Assembly: GCA_937136055.1 (NCBI GenBank)
Contig: CAKZOD010000021.1
Coordinates: 1 to 41,384, forward strand
Source of the DNA: an uncultured Oceanospirillaceae bacterium
GTDB lineage: Bacteria > Pseudomonadota > Gammaproteobacteria > Pseudomonadales > Balneatricaceae
Direction: 5' to 3'
DNA length: 41,384 nt
Of the stretch, positions 34,807 to 41,384 are shown piece by piece; position 1 is the first letter of the stretch; every line of letters begins with the position of its first letter. Under the pieces are notes generated by a model. It made no database searches. It was given only the letters and a program-made list of their open reading frames with translations, and was not told where the DNA came from. The position numbers and the translations under genes were made by a program.

Positions 34807-35694
34807 TTATTTAAAGAGTAAACGTTTAAGTAACTTATCAATGCGCATATTGATCATTAAACCTAACATAACACAAGCAATGCCTATCAGCTGCCAACCT
34901 TCTAATGCTTCATTGAGGAAAAGCGAAGCACTGGCTAATCCAACCATAGGCACGCCTAGCGTCAAAGGCGCTACCTGCCCTGCCGGGTATTGGCTCAACA
35001 AATAACTCCATAATGTATAGCCAACTAGCGTCGCGATTAATGACAAATACAGTAATGAGAGCACTCCACTGAGCTGAGTATTACTCAAAGCATGTAAAAT
35101 CAACTCAGGGCCTTCAACCCAATAAGAAAGCATAAAAAACGGCGGGCATGCAAACAGTGCTGACCACACAACTAAGTTCACATCTGCTTTATACCCCTTT
35201 TGGGAAATAGTGCGCGTCACCAGATTACCCGCAGCCCAACAGGCAGCGGCAAGCAAAGTCACCATAAAACCCAGTGTTGTCATCTGATCATCAGCGCTAC
35301 TGCCAATTATAGCTAACCCGCTACCGGCAATAGAAATAGCAAGTATTTGCGAGGCTTTAACTTGCTCTTTTAAGATTAAAAAAGCGAAGACTAACGTAAA
35401 CAAGGCTTGAGACTGAAGAACAAGTGATGCTAACCCTGCGGGCATACCTACTGCCATTGCAAAAAAGAGCAACGCAAACTGAGCAAAACTGAGAGTTAAT
35501 GCATAAGCCAAAATCCATTTCAAAGGCATTTTCGGCCAGCGCACAAACCAACACCCGAGCACAAAGACGCAGAGAAAGCGCAACCCACCCATTAAGATAG
35601 GCGGTATTGTCTCTAAGCCGATCGCTATTACGACAAAATTAACGCCCCACACTAAAATAATAATAGTTGCGAGTACTGTATCTTTGAGCGTCAT
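34807..35694 (-). CDS. EamA-family (DMT superfamily) transporter
   Basis: 295 residues with ten hydrophobic segments in two EamA repeats (about 5-135 and 145-285). N-terminal LKDTVLATIIILVWGVNFVVIAIGLETIPPILMGGLRF and WAAGNLVTRTIS are typical of the YdcZ/RhaT-like O-acetylserine/cysteine exporter branch (EamA). Second-repeat landmark SLIATLVGYTLWSYLLSQYPAGQVAPLTLGVPMVGLASASLFLNEAL is present. Length normal. Export of amino acids or metabolites is likely but the substrate cannot be read. It starts 13 bases after the DUF1272 stop, so the two genes are probably cotranscribed. Confidence 0.9.
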   Translation of the reverse strand: MTLKDTVLATIIILVWGVNFVVIAIGLETIPPILMGGLRFLCVFVLGCWFVRWPKMPLKWILAYALTLSFAQFALLFFAMAVGMPAGLASLVLQSQALFTLVFAFLILKEQVKASQILAISIAGSGLAIIGSSADDQMTTLGFMVTLLAAACWAAGNLVTRTISQKGYKADVNLVVWSALFACPPFFMLSYWVEGPELILHALSNTQLSGVLSLLYLSLIATLVGYTLWSYLLSQYPAGQVAPLTLGVPMVGLASASLFLNEALEGWQLIGIACVMLGLMINMRIDKLLKRLLFK

Positions 35695-35707
35695 GCTGTG
35701 TTCTCAA

Positions 35708-36016
35708 TTAATGTTGAATATGGCCCCCAGATCTCAGCTTTTCAATTAACAAGCGGTGCGCTTCTAAATCGACAGGCTTATAGACAGGATCTTTACGTGC
35801 AGGGTATGTGAGCAAATCATTATTGTTTTTAAGGTTAGTAGCAGGTCGAATAGGCCGTGGCTGAAAGTTTCCACCGCAATTAGGGCAAACCTCTTGCAGC
35901 AAATTTTCAACACAATCCATACAAAAGGTACATTCAAAAGAGCAAATTCTAGCCTCCTTAGAATGTGCGGGCAAATCTTTATTACAGTTTTCACAACAGT
36001 TTCTAAGTTCTAACAT
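35708..36016 (-). CDS. DUF1272 zinc-binding protein
   Basis: 102 residues from the ATG at 36016, chosen because AAGGGA lies seven bases upstream and DUF1272 proteins begin MLELR; twelve further residues upstream in frame are not family-like. Four cysteine pairs (CCENC, CSFECTFCMDC, CPNC) form a treble-clef or RING-like zinc fold. The motif EARICSFECTFCMDCVENLLQEVCPNCGG is the family signature. After about residue 60 the tail is variable. Function of DUF1272 is unknown. Leads a two-gene unit with the EamA exporter. Confidence 0.85.
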   Translation of the reverse strand: MLELRNCCENCNKDLPAHSKEARICSFECTFCMDCVENLLQEVCPNCGGNFQPRPIRPATNLKNNNDLLTYPARKDPVYKPVDLEAHRLLIEKLRSGGHIQH

Positions 36017-36261
36017 TTTCAATCCCTTATGATGCATTTCAGGATTACACAATAGCCTAAAAACAGCTCAAATGACGAGGCTATTGACGACCTAAAGAGG
36101 ATATTTCAAGACAAAACCACAGATATTTTTTAACGGTTTAGCAACGATGTTTATACGATTAGGAAGTTTTTATTAAAAAAAGTGAAAATAAATGCAATCA
36201 AAATGCCTGCTGTTTCGTTAAACAGTTAAAGGGAGCATGCGATTAAGCCCCAAACGCCTCT

Positions 36262-36375
36262 GGCGTACAGGATGTTTCGTGATTGAGGCAATGCTTTACC
36301 CAAAGGGCACGATGACAGGCGGGCTGGTTGCCCGGCGAAAAGCATTAACAAAGATCACGGAATATCCTGTACGCC
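36262..36375. repeat. Long imperfect inverted repeat element 1 (114 bp)
   Basis: Left arm from 36262 (GGCGTACAGGATGTTTCGTG, then AATGCTTT at 36290) is mirrored by a right arm ending at 36375 (the complement begins GGCGTACAGGATATTCCGTG and ends in AATGCTTT). About 30 of 36 positions pair. The centre holds a nested GGGCA/TGCCC pair (36305-36332). No good ORF crosses it. It looks like a MITE, REP/BIME-type repeat or a structured RNA. Its GC content is visibly higher than the flanks. Confidence 0.6.
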
Positions 36376-36382
36376 CCGTAGG

Positions 36383-36480
36383 GTGGACAACTAAGGGGCC
36401 TTCTCCTTTGTCAAAACACTTGTAAAGGACTCGCCATTCACTGCGTATTTTTCCGCGGGTCTGGCCCCTTAGTTATCCAC
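36383..36480. repeat. Inverted repeat element 2 (98 bp) with an embedded DnaA-box-like word
   Basis: GTGGACAACTAAGGGGCC (36383-36400) is the complement of GGCCCCTTAGTTATCCAC (36463-36480) with one mismatch; the loop is 62 bases. The loop itself contains CCTTTGT and ACTTGTAAAGG words that can pair. TTATCCACA (36473-36481) equals the DnaA-box consensus. Adjacent to element 1 with seven bases between. The GGGTCTGGCCCC segment recalls REP sequences tied to RAYT transposases, an inference only. Confidence 0.6.
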
Positions 36481-36492
36481 AGAGAATATTTG

Positions 36493-36602
36493 GGGACTTG
36501 ATCTCATGTCCCTTAGATAAAGTTTCTAAAGTTAAAACATGCGAGCAAGTCCTTCAGGCGCTCTGAGGGGACCTGGATTTAGTATTTGATCTTCTTAAGA
36601 TC
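36493..36602. repeat. Cluster of three small hairpins
   Basis: GGGAC/GTCCC (36493-36512), GTCCTTCAG/CTGAGGGGAC (36549-36572, with a 5-base loop and a bulge) and GATCTT-CTT-AAGATC (36588-36602). They share GTCC/GGAC words with one another and continue the structured stretch begun by the two larger inverted repeats. No gene overlaps them. Confidence 0.45.
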
Positions 36603-36762
36603 TACATACGCGTCATGAGTGAGTTCATAGTTTGAACCAGACTCAGCCATAAGACGCTACTTTACACTAATCGAGGACAGATATACTGAGGATTTGTTCG
36701 CATGTTACCTAAATAGTAATTACAATAATTACGGAGTTTATTTTCAGGTTTTCGATAATTAT

Positions 36763-37296
36763 ATGACGATGTTTGAGCTCATTTGGCCTACAAAAAAAGC
36801 GACATTTAACGCAGCATTGTTAAATGATTTATACCGCTATGCCCTGTCACTGAGTCATGATGAAACGTTAGCCTATGATCTTGTGCAAAGCTGCTGTGAA
36901 AAAACGCTTGATAAAAAAATAGCTTCGGATCAGCGAAAAGCCTTTATGTTTAAGGTCATCCGTAATCAATACATCGATATTTACCGACGACGAAAACTTG
37001 AGCTGGTAGTCGATTCAGAGTTAAGCAATCAACCTAGCCTTGAAGAGCAATGCACGCTTCAAGATCTCGATCAAATCATGATAGACAAACAACATGTCGA
37101 TTTAATTTTAAGTGATTTGGACTATCAAGACCGTGAGTTGCTATATCTATGGGCAGTTGAAGGCACGACTATGCAAGAATTATCTGAGCGCACAGCGACA
37201 CCTCGTGGTACTTTGCTATCACGTTTAAACCGCTTAAAGAAACGCTTGCAGCAACAGTACGGTTACTTAAACGAGCAGGCTTCTTATGAAAGATAA
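36763..37296 (+). CDS. ECF-like RNA polymerase sigma factor
   Basis: 177 residues from the ATG at 36763; start uncertain, since neither it nor the ATG at 36769 nor an upstream TTG at 36694 has a well-spaced ribosome site. Region 2 (about 20-80) includes DETLAYDLVQSCCEKTL and FMFKVIRNQYIDIYRRRKLE. Region 4 (about 115-165) includes LDYQDRELLYLWAVEGTTMQELSERTATPRGTLLSRLNRLKKRL, with its helix-turn-helix. It should direct polymerase to a small stress or envelope regulon. Overlaps the following membrane-protein gene by 11 bases, the common sigma/anti-sigma arrangement. Preceded by a 746-base structured non-coding region. Confidence 0.85.
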   Translation: MTMFELIWPTKKATFNAALLNDLYRYALSLSHDETLAYDLVQSCCEKTLDKKIASDQRKAFMFKVIRNQYIDIYRRRKLELVVDSELSNQPSLEEQCTLQDLDQIMIDKQHVDLILSDLDYQDRELLYLWAVEGTTMQELSERTATPRGTLLSRLNRLKKRLQQQYGYLNEQASYER

Positions 37297-37855
37297 CACC
37301 AACAACGACAGCCTAAAGCCTCAGTTATCGCATCATTACCAGCAAAATCAGCTTTCTGACTCACAAATAGCAGCTCTACAAGCTATTTCTTCGTCGACTT
37401 TGCGTAGCAAACGTTATCGTATTTACGGTGCCGTTGCCGCATGTTCACTATTTGCTTTTATCGGCTTTATCTATCAGCCTAGCCACCCTGAAGTAGCTAC
37501 AATTTCCAAAGATATTGCCTACAATCACAACAGTCAGTTGCAAATGGAAGTTCTCAGCCCTGAACTGCAAACCGTGCAAGGGCGATTGAACAGGCTTGGC
37601 TTTCAACTCGTATCTTCCAGTAAATTGGAGAAAGGAAAATGGCAGCTTATTGGAGGGCGCTACTGCAATATCAATGGCAAAATTGCCGCTCAAATGAAAA
37701 TTAGAAATTCAGAATCAAAAGCGATTTACACTTTCTACCAAGCCAAGGTACCTAACGAATTCATTAACCAGCTCAATGATAAAGAAACGGCTATCGATGG
37801 CGTCAACGTCAAACTATGGCGCGAAAAAGGTTTACTGATGGGCTTGGCGTTCTAA
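37286..37855 (+). CDS. Single-pass membrane protein, putative anti-sigma factor
   Basis: 189 residues. A cytoplasmic N-terminus of about 45 residues, one membrane helix (about 48-62, VAACSLFAFIGFIYQ), then a periplasmic domain of about 120 residues with a paired look: VQGRLNRLGFQLVSSSKLEKGKWQLIGGRYCNINGKIAAQMKI. No zinc anti-sigma motif (HxxxCxxC) is seen. Its start overlaps the sigma-factor gene by 11 bases, so coupling is certain in layout. The anti-sigma role is inferred from that and from topology, not from homology. The family is not one I recognise by name. Confidence 0.65.
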   Translation: MKDNTNNDSLKPQLSHHYQQNQLSDSQIAALQAISSSTLRSKRYRIYGAVAACSLFAFIGFIYQPSHPEVATISKDIAYNHNSQLQMEVLSPELQTVQGRLNRLGFQLVSSSKLEKGKWQLIGGRYCNINGKIAAQMKIRNSESKAIYTFYQAKVPNEFINQLNDKETAIDGVNVKLWREKGLLMGLAF

Positions 37856-37871
37856 ATTATTTAGAACTCCC

Positions 37872-38474
37872 CTACCCTCTGGCAATGGCGATTGCCGCAA
37901 ATATCACACCGAGCCCGAGAGAGCGGCTAATGACATTGGCAATTTTAGAGACATTTACAAAATCGAAAATTTTCTTGCCAATCAAGCCGTAAGCACTCAT
38001 CACCACAAATAAGCAAAGTAGCTTAAGCCCTCCAAAATAAAGGATATCAGTAGCAAAACTCTCAACTTGAGTAAAGTTAGGGAACAAAGCTAAAAAGAAC
38101 AGCAATGCTTTAGGGTTTGATAGTGAAGTCAAAATACCTTGAACGTAAATTTGCCAGTATTTTTTAGGCTTCGCCCCTTCCTTTTGCTGCTGCTTGCCAA
38201 TCCCGTAGCGGCATATTTTATATCCCAAATACAGCAGATAAGCAGCGCCTAAATAGCGCAGTGTTTCAAAGGCGGCGGGGGATTGGCTAATCAACAACCC
38301 TAAACCTGTTGCCACTAGCGATATCCAAACAAAATTGGCCGTCAGCAATCCCATTATGCCCACCAGCACATAGCGGTAACCAAAGGCCGATTGATAAAGG
38401 ACAAACAGCATAGCAGGTCCCGGTGTGACTTCTAACAGCAGCGTCACTATTAAAAATTGAAGCGTTAATTCCAT
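37872..38474 (-). CDS. LysE/RhtB-family amino-acid exporter
   Basis: 200 residues with six hydrophobic segments. N-terminal VTLLLEVTPGPAMLFVLYQSAFGYRYVLVGIMGLLTANFVW carries the family PGP motif. The loop GILTSLSNPKALLFFLALFPNF contains the conserved NPK. Exports amino acids or homoserine lactone-like compounds in relatives; substrate here unknown. Starts 15 bases after the GNAT gene stop, in a probable PTP-GNAT-LysE transcript. Convergent with the putative anti-sigma gene, 16 bases apart. Confidence 0.92.
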   Translation of the reverse strand: MELTLQFLIVTLLLEVTPGPAMLFVLYQSAFGYRYVLVGIMGLLTANFVWISLVATGLGLLISQSPAAFETLRYLGAAYLLYLGYKICRYGIGKQQQKEGAKPKKYWQIYVQGILTSLSNPKALLFFLALFPNFTQVESFATDILYFGGLKLLCLFVVMSAYGLIGKKIFDFVNVSKIANVISRSLGLGVIFAAIAIARG

Positions 38475-38489
38475 GGTGTTTCCCGTATG

Positions 38490-38984
38490 TTAATCAATGC
38501 CGACAATGTCACTGCGTCTTTCAAAGAGCAGTACATCGCGCCAAACGCCATTCATTTTGCCAAGCCCTTTGCGCTCACCAATTAAGCGAAACCCCTGCTT
38601 TTGATGGAGCCTAACACTGCCTTTGTTCTCTGGAAAAATAGCAGACTGTAATGTCCAAAAGCCGAGCTTTTCTGAATGTTCGATCATCTGCTGAAACAGC
38701 TGTGACCCAAAGCCTTGACCGGCCACTTGCTGCGCCATATAAATACTCACTTCAGCCACTCCACGATAAACAGGTCGGGATGAAATAGCAGACAGGCCCG
38801 CCCAACCGATCACTTGTTGCCCATCATCGAGCATCACTAATGTAGATCCATCAATCATCGCTTCTTGCCATTGCTTCCAAGTTTTTTGCTCGGTTTGAAA
38901 AGTTGCATCTAATGTATCTATTCCCTGCTGGTAGATAGCTTGTACCGATTCAAAATCATCTTGGCTAAACGGACGTATCCTCAT
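38490..38984 (-). CDS. GNAT N-acetyltransferase, phosphinothricin/methionine-sulfoximine type
   Basis: 164 residues. The acetyl-CoA loop is VAGQGFGSQLFQQMI (about 88-102), with upstream VSIYMAQQ and downstream LQSAIFPENKGSVRLHQKQGFRLIGERKGLGKMNGVWRDVLLFERR. These are typical of the Pat/YncA (MnaT) branch, which acetylates methionine sulfoximine, methionine or phosphinothricin. Ribosome site AGGA lies ten bases before the ATG. It sits between a tyrosine-phosphatase-like gene and a LysE exporter, so the exporter and the acetylase might both deal with a toxic amino-acid analogue. Substrate inferred. Confidence 0.88.
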   Translation of the reverse strand: MRIRPFSQDDFESVQAIYQQGIDTLDATFQTEQKTWKQWQEAMIDGSTLVMLDDGQQVIGWAGLSAISSRPVYRGVAEVSIYMAQQVAGQGFGSQLFQQMIEHSEKLGFWTLQSAIFPENKGSVRLHQKQGFRLIGERKGLGKMNGVWRDVLLFERRSDIVGID

Positions 38985-39032
38985 TACTTTTCATTCCTAA
39001 CTCAATAAAACATTGGCACTAATTAATTGGCG

Positions 39033-39518
39033 CTAATTAACTGTTTGGTAGCTCTCTATAAAGGCCCATTGCTCTGCGGTTTCCGGGGTAGAGCCCGCTG
39101 CTAATACCTTTTCTCTCGCTTCATGCTCACTAAAGCCCAGTTCTTGCAAAACAGCCATCGCAGCGCAACCCGTGCGCCCAACCCCTGCTGCACAGTGAAT
39201 TAGCAGATGAGCTCCCTTTTCTACATCGAGCGCTATAGCATGTATTTGCCTACGATAACTTTGAATATCATCAGGAACTGAAAAATCAGTCACTGGCAAT
39301 TGAATAAAATGATCAACAAAGCCACCTTGCTTAATTGCCTGTCCATATTCAGGGGACTTTTCATCGATTTCAGAAGCATCGTTCAAACAGAGCACATGGC
39401 TAATTTCATATTGCAAAAGCGCAGCTTTCGCTTCAGCCCAAAGCTCTTTGCGCCCAGGCATACTGTGCAAAACTATTTTTCCTGCTGAACTCAGCGCCAA
39501 TTCACGTAACTTCACCAC
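39033..39518 (-). CDS. Tyrosine/dual-specificity protein phosphatase
   Basis: 161 residues. The P-loop HCAAGVGRTG holds nucleophile Cys109 and Arg115. The probable general acid Asp78 is in LPVTDFSVPD. N-terminal GKIVLHSMPGRKE matches the entry strand of cyclin-dependent-kinase-inhibitor-3/PTP-like bacterial proteins. Starts at a GTG (39518, or 39515); an in-frame TAG just upstream excludes a longer form, and AAGGG lies about 12 bases before. First gene of a likely three-gene unit. Soluble; substrate unknown. Confidence 0.85.
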   Translation of the reverse strand: MVKLRELALSSAGKIVLHSMPGRKELWAEAKAALLQYEISHVLCLNDASEIDEKSPEYGQAIKQGGFVDHFIQLPVTDFSVPDDIQSYRRQIHAIALDVEKGAHLLIHCAAGVGRTGCAAMAVLQELGFSEHEAREKVLAAGSTPETAEQWAFIESYQTVN

Positions 39519-39747
39519 GCTAAACTATTTCCCTTATCACTCATTACTTAAACCAACACTTGAACTGATTATTACCACAATTAAAAATCCTACGATAAAA
39601 CCAGTCGTAAATTGTCGACTCTCGATACTACACTTTTCAATATTGGCTTTCATCGACAATGTCGTAAATTAATAATATATATTGAGAAATTCAATTAACG
39701 ATATGCTATATAGATTATTGTTTCCACAACCTAGCAGAAGCATTTTC

Positions 39748-40971
39748 ATGAAAAAAACAGTCCACGTCATTGGTGCCGGCGCAGTCGGTATTTCCTGCGC
39801 TATCCACTTACTGAGCGACGGTCATAATGTCGTATTGTTAGACCGAGAAGGCCCCGCAGCAGGTGCTTCTTTCGGCAATGCCGGCGCGATTGTAAATGGC
39901 TCATGCTTGCCCACGGCAACCCCCGGAATTGTTTTAAGTGCTTTGAAAATGCTGCTCAATAAAGGGCCCTTATCCATTCAAGCGAAACACGCCCTCTCTC
40001 TCACGCCTTGGCTACTCAGGTTCGTCAATCAAAGCCGAGAAACAAATTATCTTAATAGTGCAGAGCATTTAATCGCTTTGACCAATCACGCCAATAGCAG
40101 CTGGCAGCGCCTATTGAGCAATACCCCTTGCCAATCGCTGATGGTTCAAAATGGCTGGTTAAGACTGTTTGAAACGACTGCGGCTTTCGATGCCAACCTT
40201 GCAGCCAGAGAGCTGATGGATCAGCTTCAAGTGCCTTATCAATTGCTTAACCAGCAAGAGGTACGCGATTTAGAACCTAACCTTGCACCTATCTTTAAGC
40301 ACGGCTTTTTTCAATCGGATTGCCACTCCATTAACAATCCCGGACGGATGTTAGAGTCCCTCACCGATCACTTTATTGCACTGGGCGGCACATTCAAGCA
40401 ATGCAATATTCAAGATATTCAAATACAAAACGAACAGATCACTTTGAAAACAAATCAAAGTGATCTCAGTGTTGAAAAGATCGTACTGTGCACAGGTGCT
40501 TGGTCAACCCAATTAACTAAGGGTTTAAATTACCGAGCGCCGCTGGCTGCTGAGCGTGGCTATCACATGATGTTACCTGCCACTGATGCCATCTCTAGAC
40601 CAGTTGTAAATGCCGATCGTGGTTTTGTGATTTGCCCGATGGAAAGCGGCTTAAGAGTAACTTCTCAAGTTGAATTGGCAGATGTTGATGCTCCTGCGGA
40701 TTATCAAAAAATTCAAAGCTATTTGCCGGATGTGCAGCACATGCTGCCTAGTATCGAGCCTAAGATCGAATCTTGCTGGATGGGCCCGCGCCCTTCCTTT
40801 CCAGATTCACTGCCAGTTATTAGCCAGTTCTCTGAGCATATCTATTTTGCATTTGGTCACCAGCACCTAGGTTTAACACTTGGGCCGATAACTGGTGAGC
40901 TCATTGCCGATTTAGTCGCTCAAAGAGCGCCCAATATTGACTTAACACCTTATCGTCACGATCGGTTTTAG
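39748..40971 (+). CDS. FAD-dependent D-amino-acid dehydrogenase-like oxidoreductase (DadA family)
   Basis: 407 residues from the ATG at 39748; an upstream ATG at 39682 would add a non-family prefix. The dinucleotide-binding motif VHVIGAGAVGISCAIHLL (about residues 4-21) is followed by DREGPAAGASFGNAGAI, typical of DadA/DAO proteins. A second FAD contact region is near IVLCTGAWSTQL. The C-terminal GHQHLGLTLGPITGELIADLV closes the FAD site. It probably deaminates D-amino acids to keto-acids with electrons to the respiratory chain; proline or hydroxyproline derivatives are possible alternatives. Single gene followed by a hairpin. No dadX racemase nearby. Confidence 0.88.
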   Translation: MKKTVHVIGAGAVGISCAIHLLSDGHNVVLLDREGPAAGASFGNAGAIVNGSCLPTATPGIVLSALKMLLNKGPLSIQAKHALSLTPWLLRFVNQSRETNYLNSAEHLIALTNHANSSWQRLLSNTPCQSLMVQNGWLRLFETTAAFDANLAARELMDQLQVPYQLLNQQEVRDLEPNLAPIFKHGFFQSDCHSINNPGRMLESLTDHFIALGGTFKQCNIQDIQIQNEQITLKTNQSDLSVEKIVLCTGAWSTQLTKGLNYRAPLAAERGYHMMLPATDAISRPVVNADRGFVICPMESGLRVTSQVELADVDAPADYQKIQSYLPDVQHMLPSIEPKIESCWMGPRPSFPDSLPVISQFSEHIYFAFGHQHLGLTLGPITGELIADLVAQRAPNIDLTPYRHDRF

Positions 40972-40988
40972 CTCTCTCACCAAACGAC

Positions 40989-41018
40989 TAATAAGGGCTA
41001 TCCTATTAGCCCTTATTA
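40989..41018. terminator. Bidirectional hairpin after the DadA-like gene
   Basis: TAATAAGGGCTA and TAGCCCTTATTA are exact complements around a 6-base loop. No long T-run follows, so it may be a weak terminator or a stabilising structure between convergent genes. Confidence 0.65.
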
Positions 41019-41089
41019 AGTGTGACGAACAACGCTCATGACACTCTACTGTCTATGCTCTTTTTTCTCACTTATCAAACAGACACAAA

Positions 41090-41384
41090 TCATGCTTTGA
41101 GCTGTTTGAGGATATTTTCTATATCCGCATTGGCTTTGCGCTCTTTACGCTGCTGGTTTTCTTCTGGCTCATCAACGCTAAGCAGTTCATCAAAGGTCCA
41201 CACTTTTTGTGACTCTCTAATCATGCTCATCACGTTACTCAAAAACTCCTCGGTCTGCTCTTCTTGGTTGAGCGTCGGCTGTGGCACATTTTCTCTCAAC
41301 CACTGCGCATCCACATGATCTGCTAAGCGCAGCTTCTCGGTTGCAAATGCCGCTTCTATACGGTCTGCAAATGGATGTGGCTTG
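41090..41384 (-). CDS. Unidentified protein, C-terminal part (partial)
   Basis: The minus-strand frame is open from the window edge to a stop at 41090, giving the last 97 residues. There is no start codon need inside the window: in-frame codons continue upstream without a stop (KPHPFADRIEAAFATEKLRLADHVDAQW). The visible part is charged and mostly helical, with acidic QEEQTEEF and DEPEENQQRKERKANADIENILKQL, and could form a coiled coil. No motif I can name. An in-frame GTG at 41314 is probably not the start. Confidence 0.65.
   Translation of the reverse strand, partial: KPHPFADRIEAAFATEKLRLADHVDAQWLRENVPQPTLNQEEQTEEFLSNVMSMIRESQKVWTFDELLSVDEPEENQQRKERKANADIENILKQLKA

Noticed and set aside
36237..36425. 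62-codon frame across inverted repeat 1
   Set aside because: No ribosome site, no family resemblance, and it lies inside a palindrome, so both strands show such frames by chance.
36463..36481. Replication origin
   Set aside because: Only one DnaA-box word, no AT-rich unwinding region with clustered boxes, and no dnaA, dnaN or parAB nearby.
36183..36660. Integron attC site or retron msr-msd
   Set aside because: No core sites of the GTTRRRY/RYYYAAC pattern at the ends of the palindromes, and no integrase or reverse transcriptase gene in the window.
41022..41318. 98-codon plus-strand frame
   Set aside because: It is the mirror of the real minus-strand partial gene, and its Ser/Cys-rich composition is typical of an antisense shadow.

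Overview
The window looks like chromosomal DNA of a fairly AT-rich, probably marine gammaproteobacterium. The best guess is the Pseudomonadales/Oceanospirillales side of the class. The reason is gene order: gpmI, a rhodanese gene, grxC, secB, trmL, ntrC, ntrB, glnA and typA follow one another, an order I recall from Pseudomonas, and every core protein is of gammaproteobacterial type. There is no rRNA, tRNA, CRISPR array, phage, or intact insertion sequence. The window opens inside gpmI and closes inside an unidentified gene on the minus strand.

Layout. 0-2 kb: gpmI (partial) diverges from a rhodanese-grxC-secB operon. 2-3.5 kb: a secreted M14 metallopeptidase and trmL. 3.6-8.2 kb: the nitrogen control block ntrB-ntrC and glnA. 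Here sigma-54 promoters and NtrC boxes can be read directly upstream of both glnA and ntrB. 8.5-10.4 kb: typA. 10.5-13.4 kb: a short PhnA-type zinc-ribbon protein, then an omega-amidase and a YbdL-type aminotransferase that fit one salvage route. 13.6-14.4 kb: a HisA isomerase of the eukaryotic (yeast HIS6) type, standing alone. 14.5-16.1 kb: acpH and a ModE-like regulator. 16.5-22.6 kb: a complete RND efflux operon (adaptor, pump, outer-membrane channel), divergent from that regulator. 22.7-24.9 kb: a class V PLP enzyme diverging from a Lrp/AsnC regulator, with a clean 17-bp palindrome between them.

25-32.4 kb: a family 3 solute-binding protein runs tail-first into the five-gene operon mpl-ubiX-tsaB-uppP-rsmJ (cell-wall recycling, ubiquinone cofactor, tRNA t6A, undecaprenyl phosphate, rRNA methylation). 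fbp-ppa diverge from that operon. 32.7-34.5 kb: two convergent paralogous periplasmic binding-like proteins (TIGR02285 type). 34.8-36 kb: an EamA exporter and a DUF1272 zinc protein. 36.0-36.76 kb: a non-coding stretch packed with inverted repeats that no gene explains. 36.8-37.9 kb: a small ECF-like sigma factor and a single-pass membrane protein that may be its anti-sigma factor. 37.9-39.5 kb: PTP-GNAT-LysE. 39.7-41 kb: a DadA-like FAD oxidoreductase, then the partial gene.

Most of the window is ordinary housekeeping. The points that deserve a second look are the eukaryote-type HisA, the inverted-repeat cluster beside an orphan sigma/anti-sigma pair, the sigma-54/NtrC wiring of ntrBC, the palindrome between the PLP enzyme and its AsnC regulator, and the paired binding proteins. 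I found no clearly new defence or mobile system.
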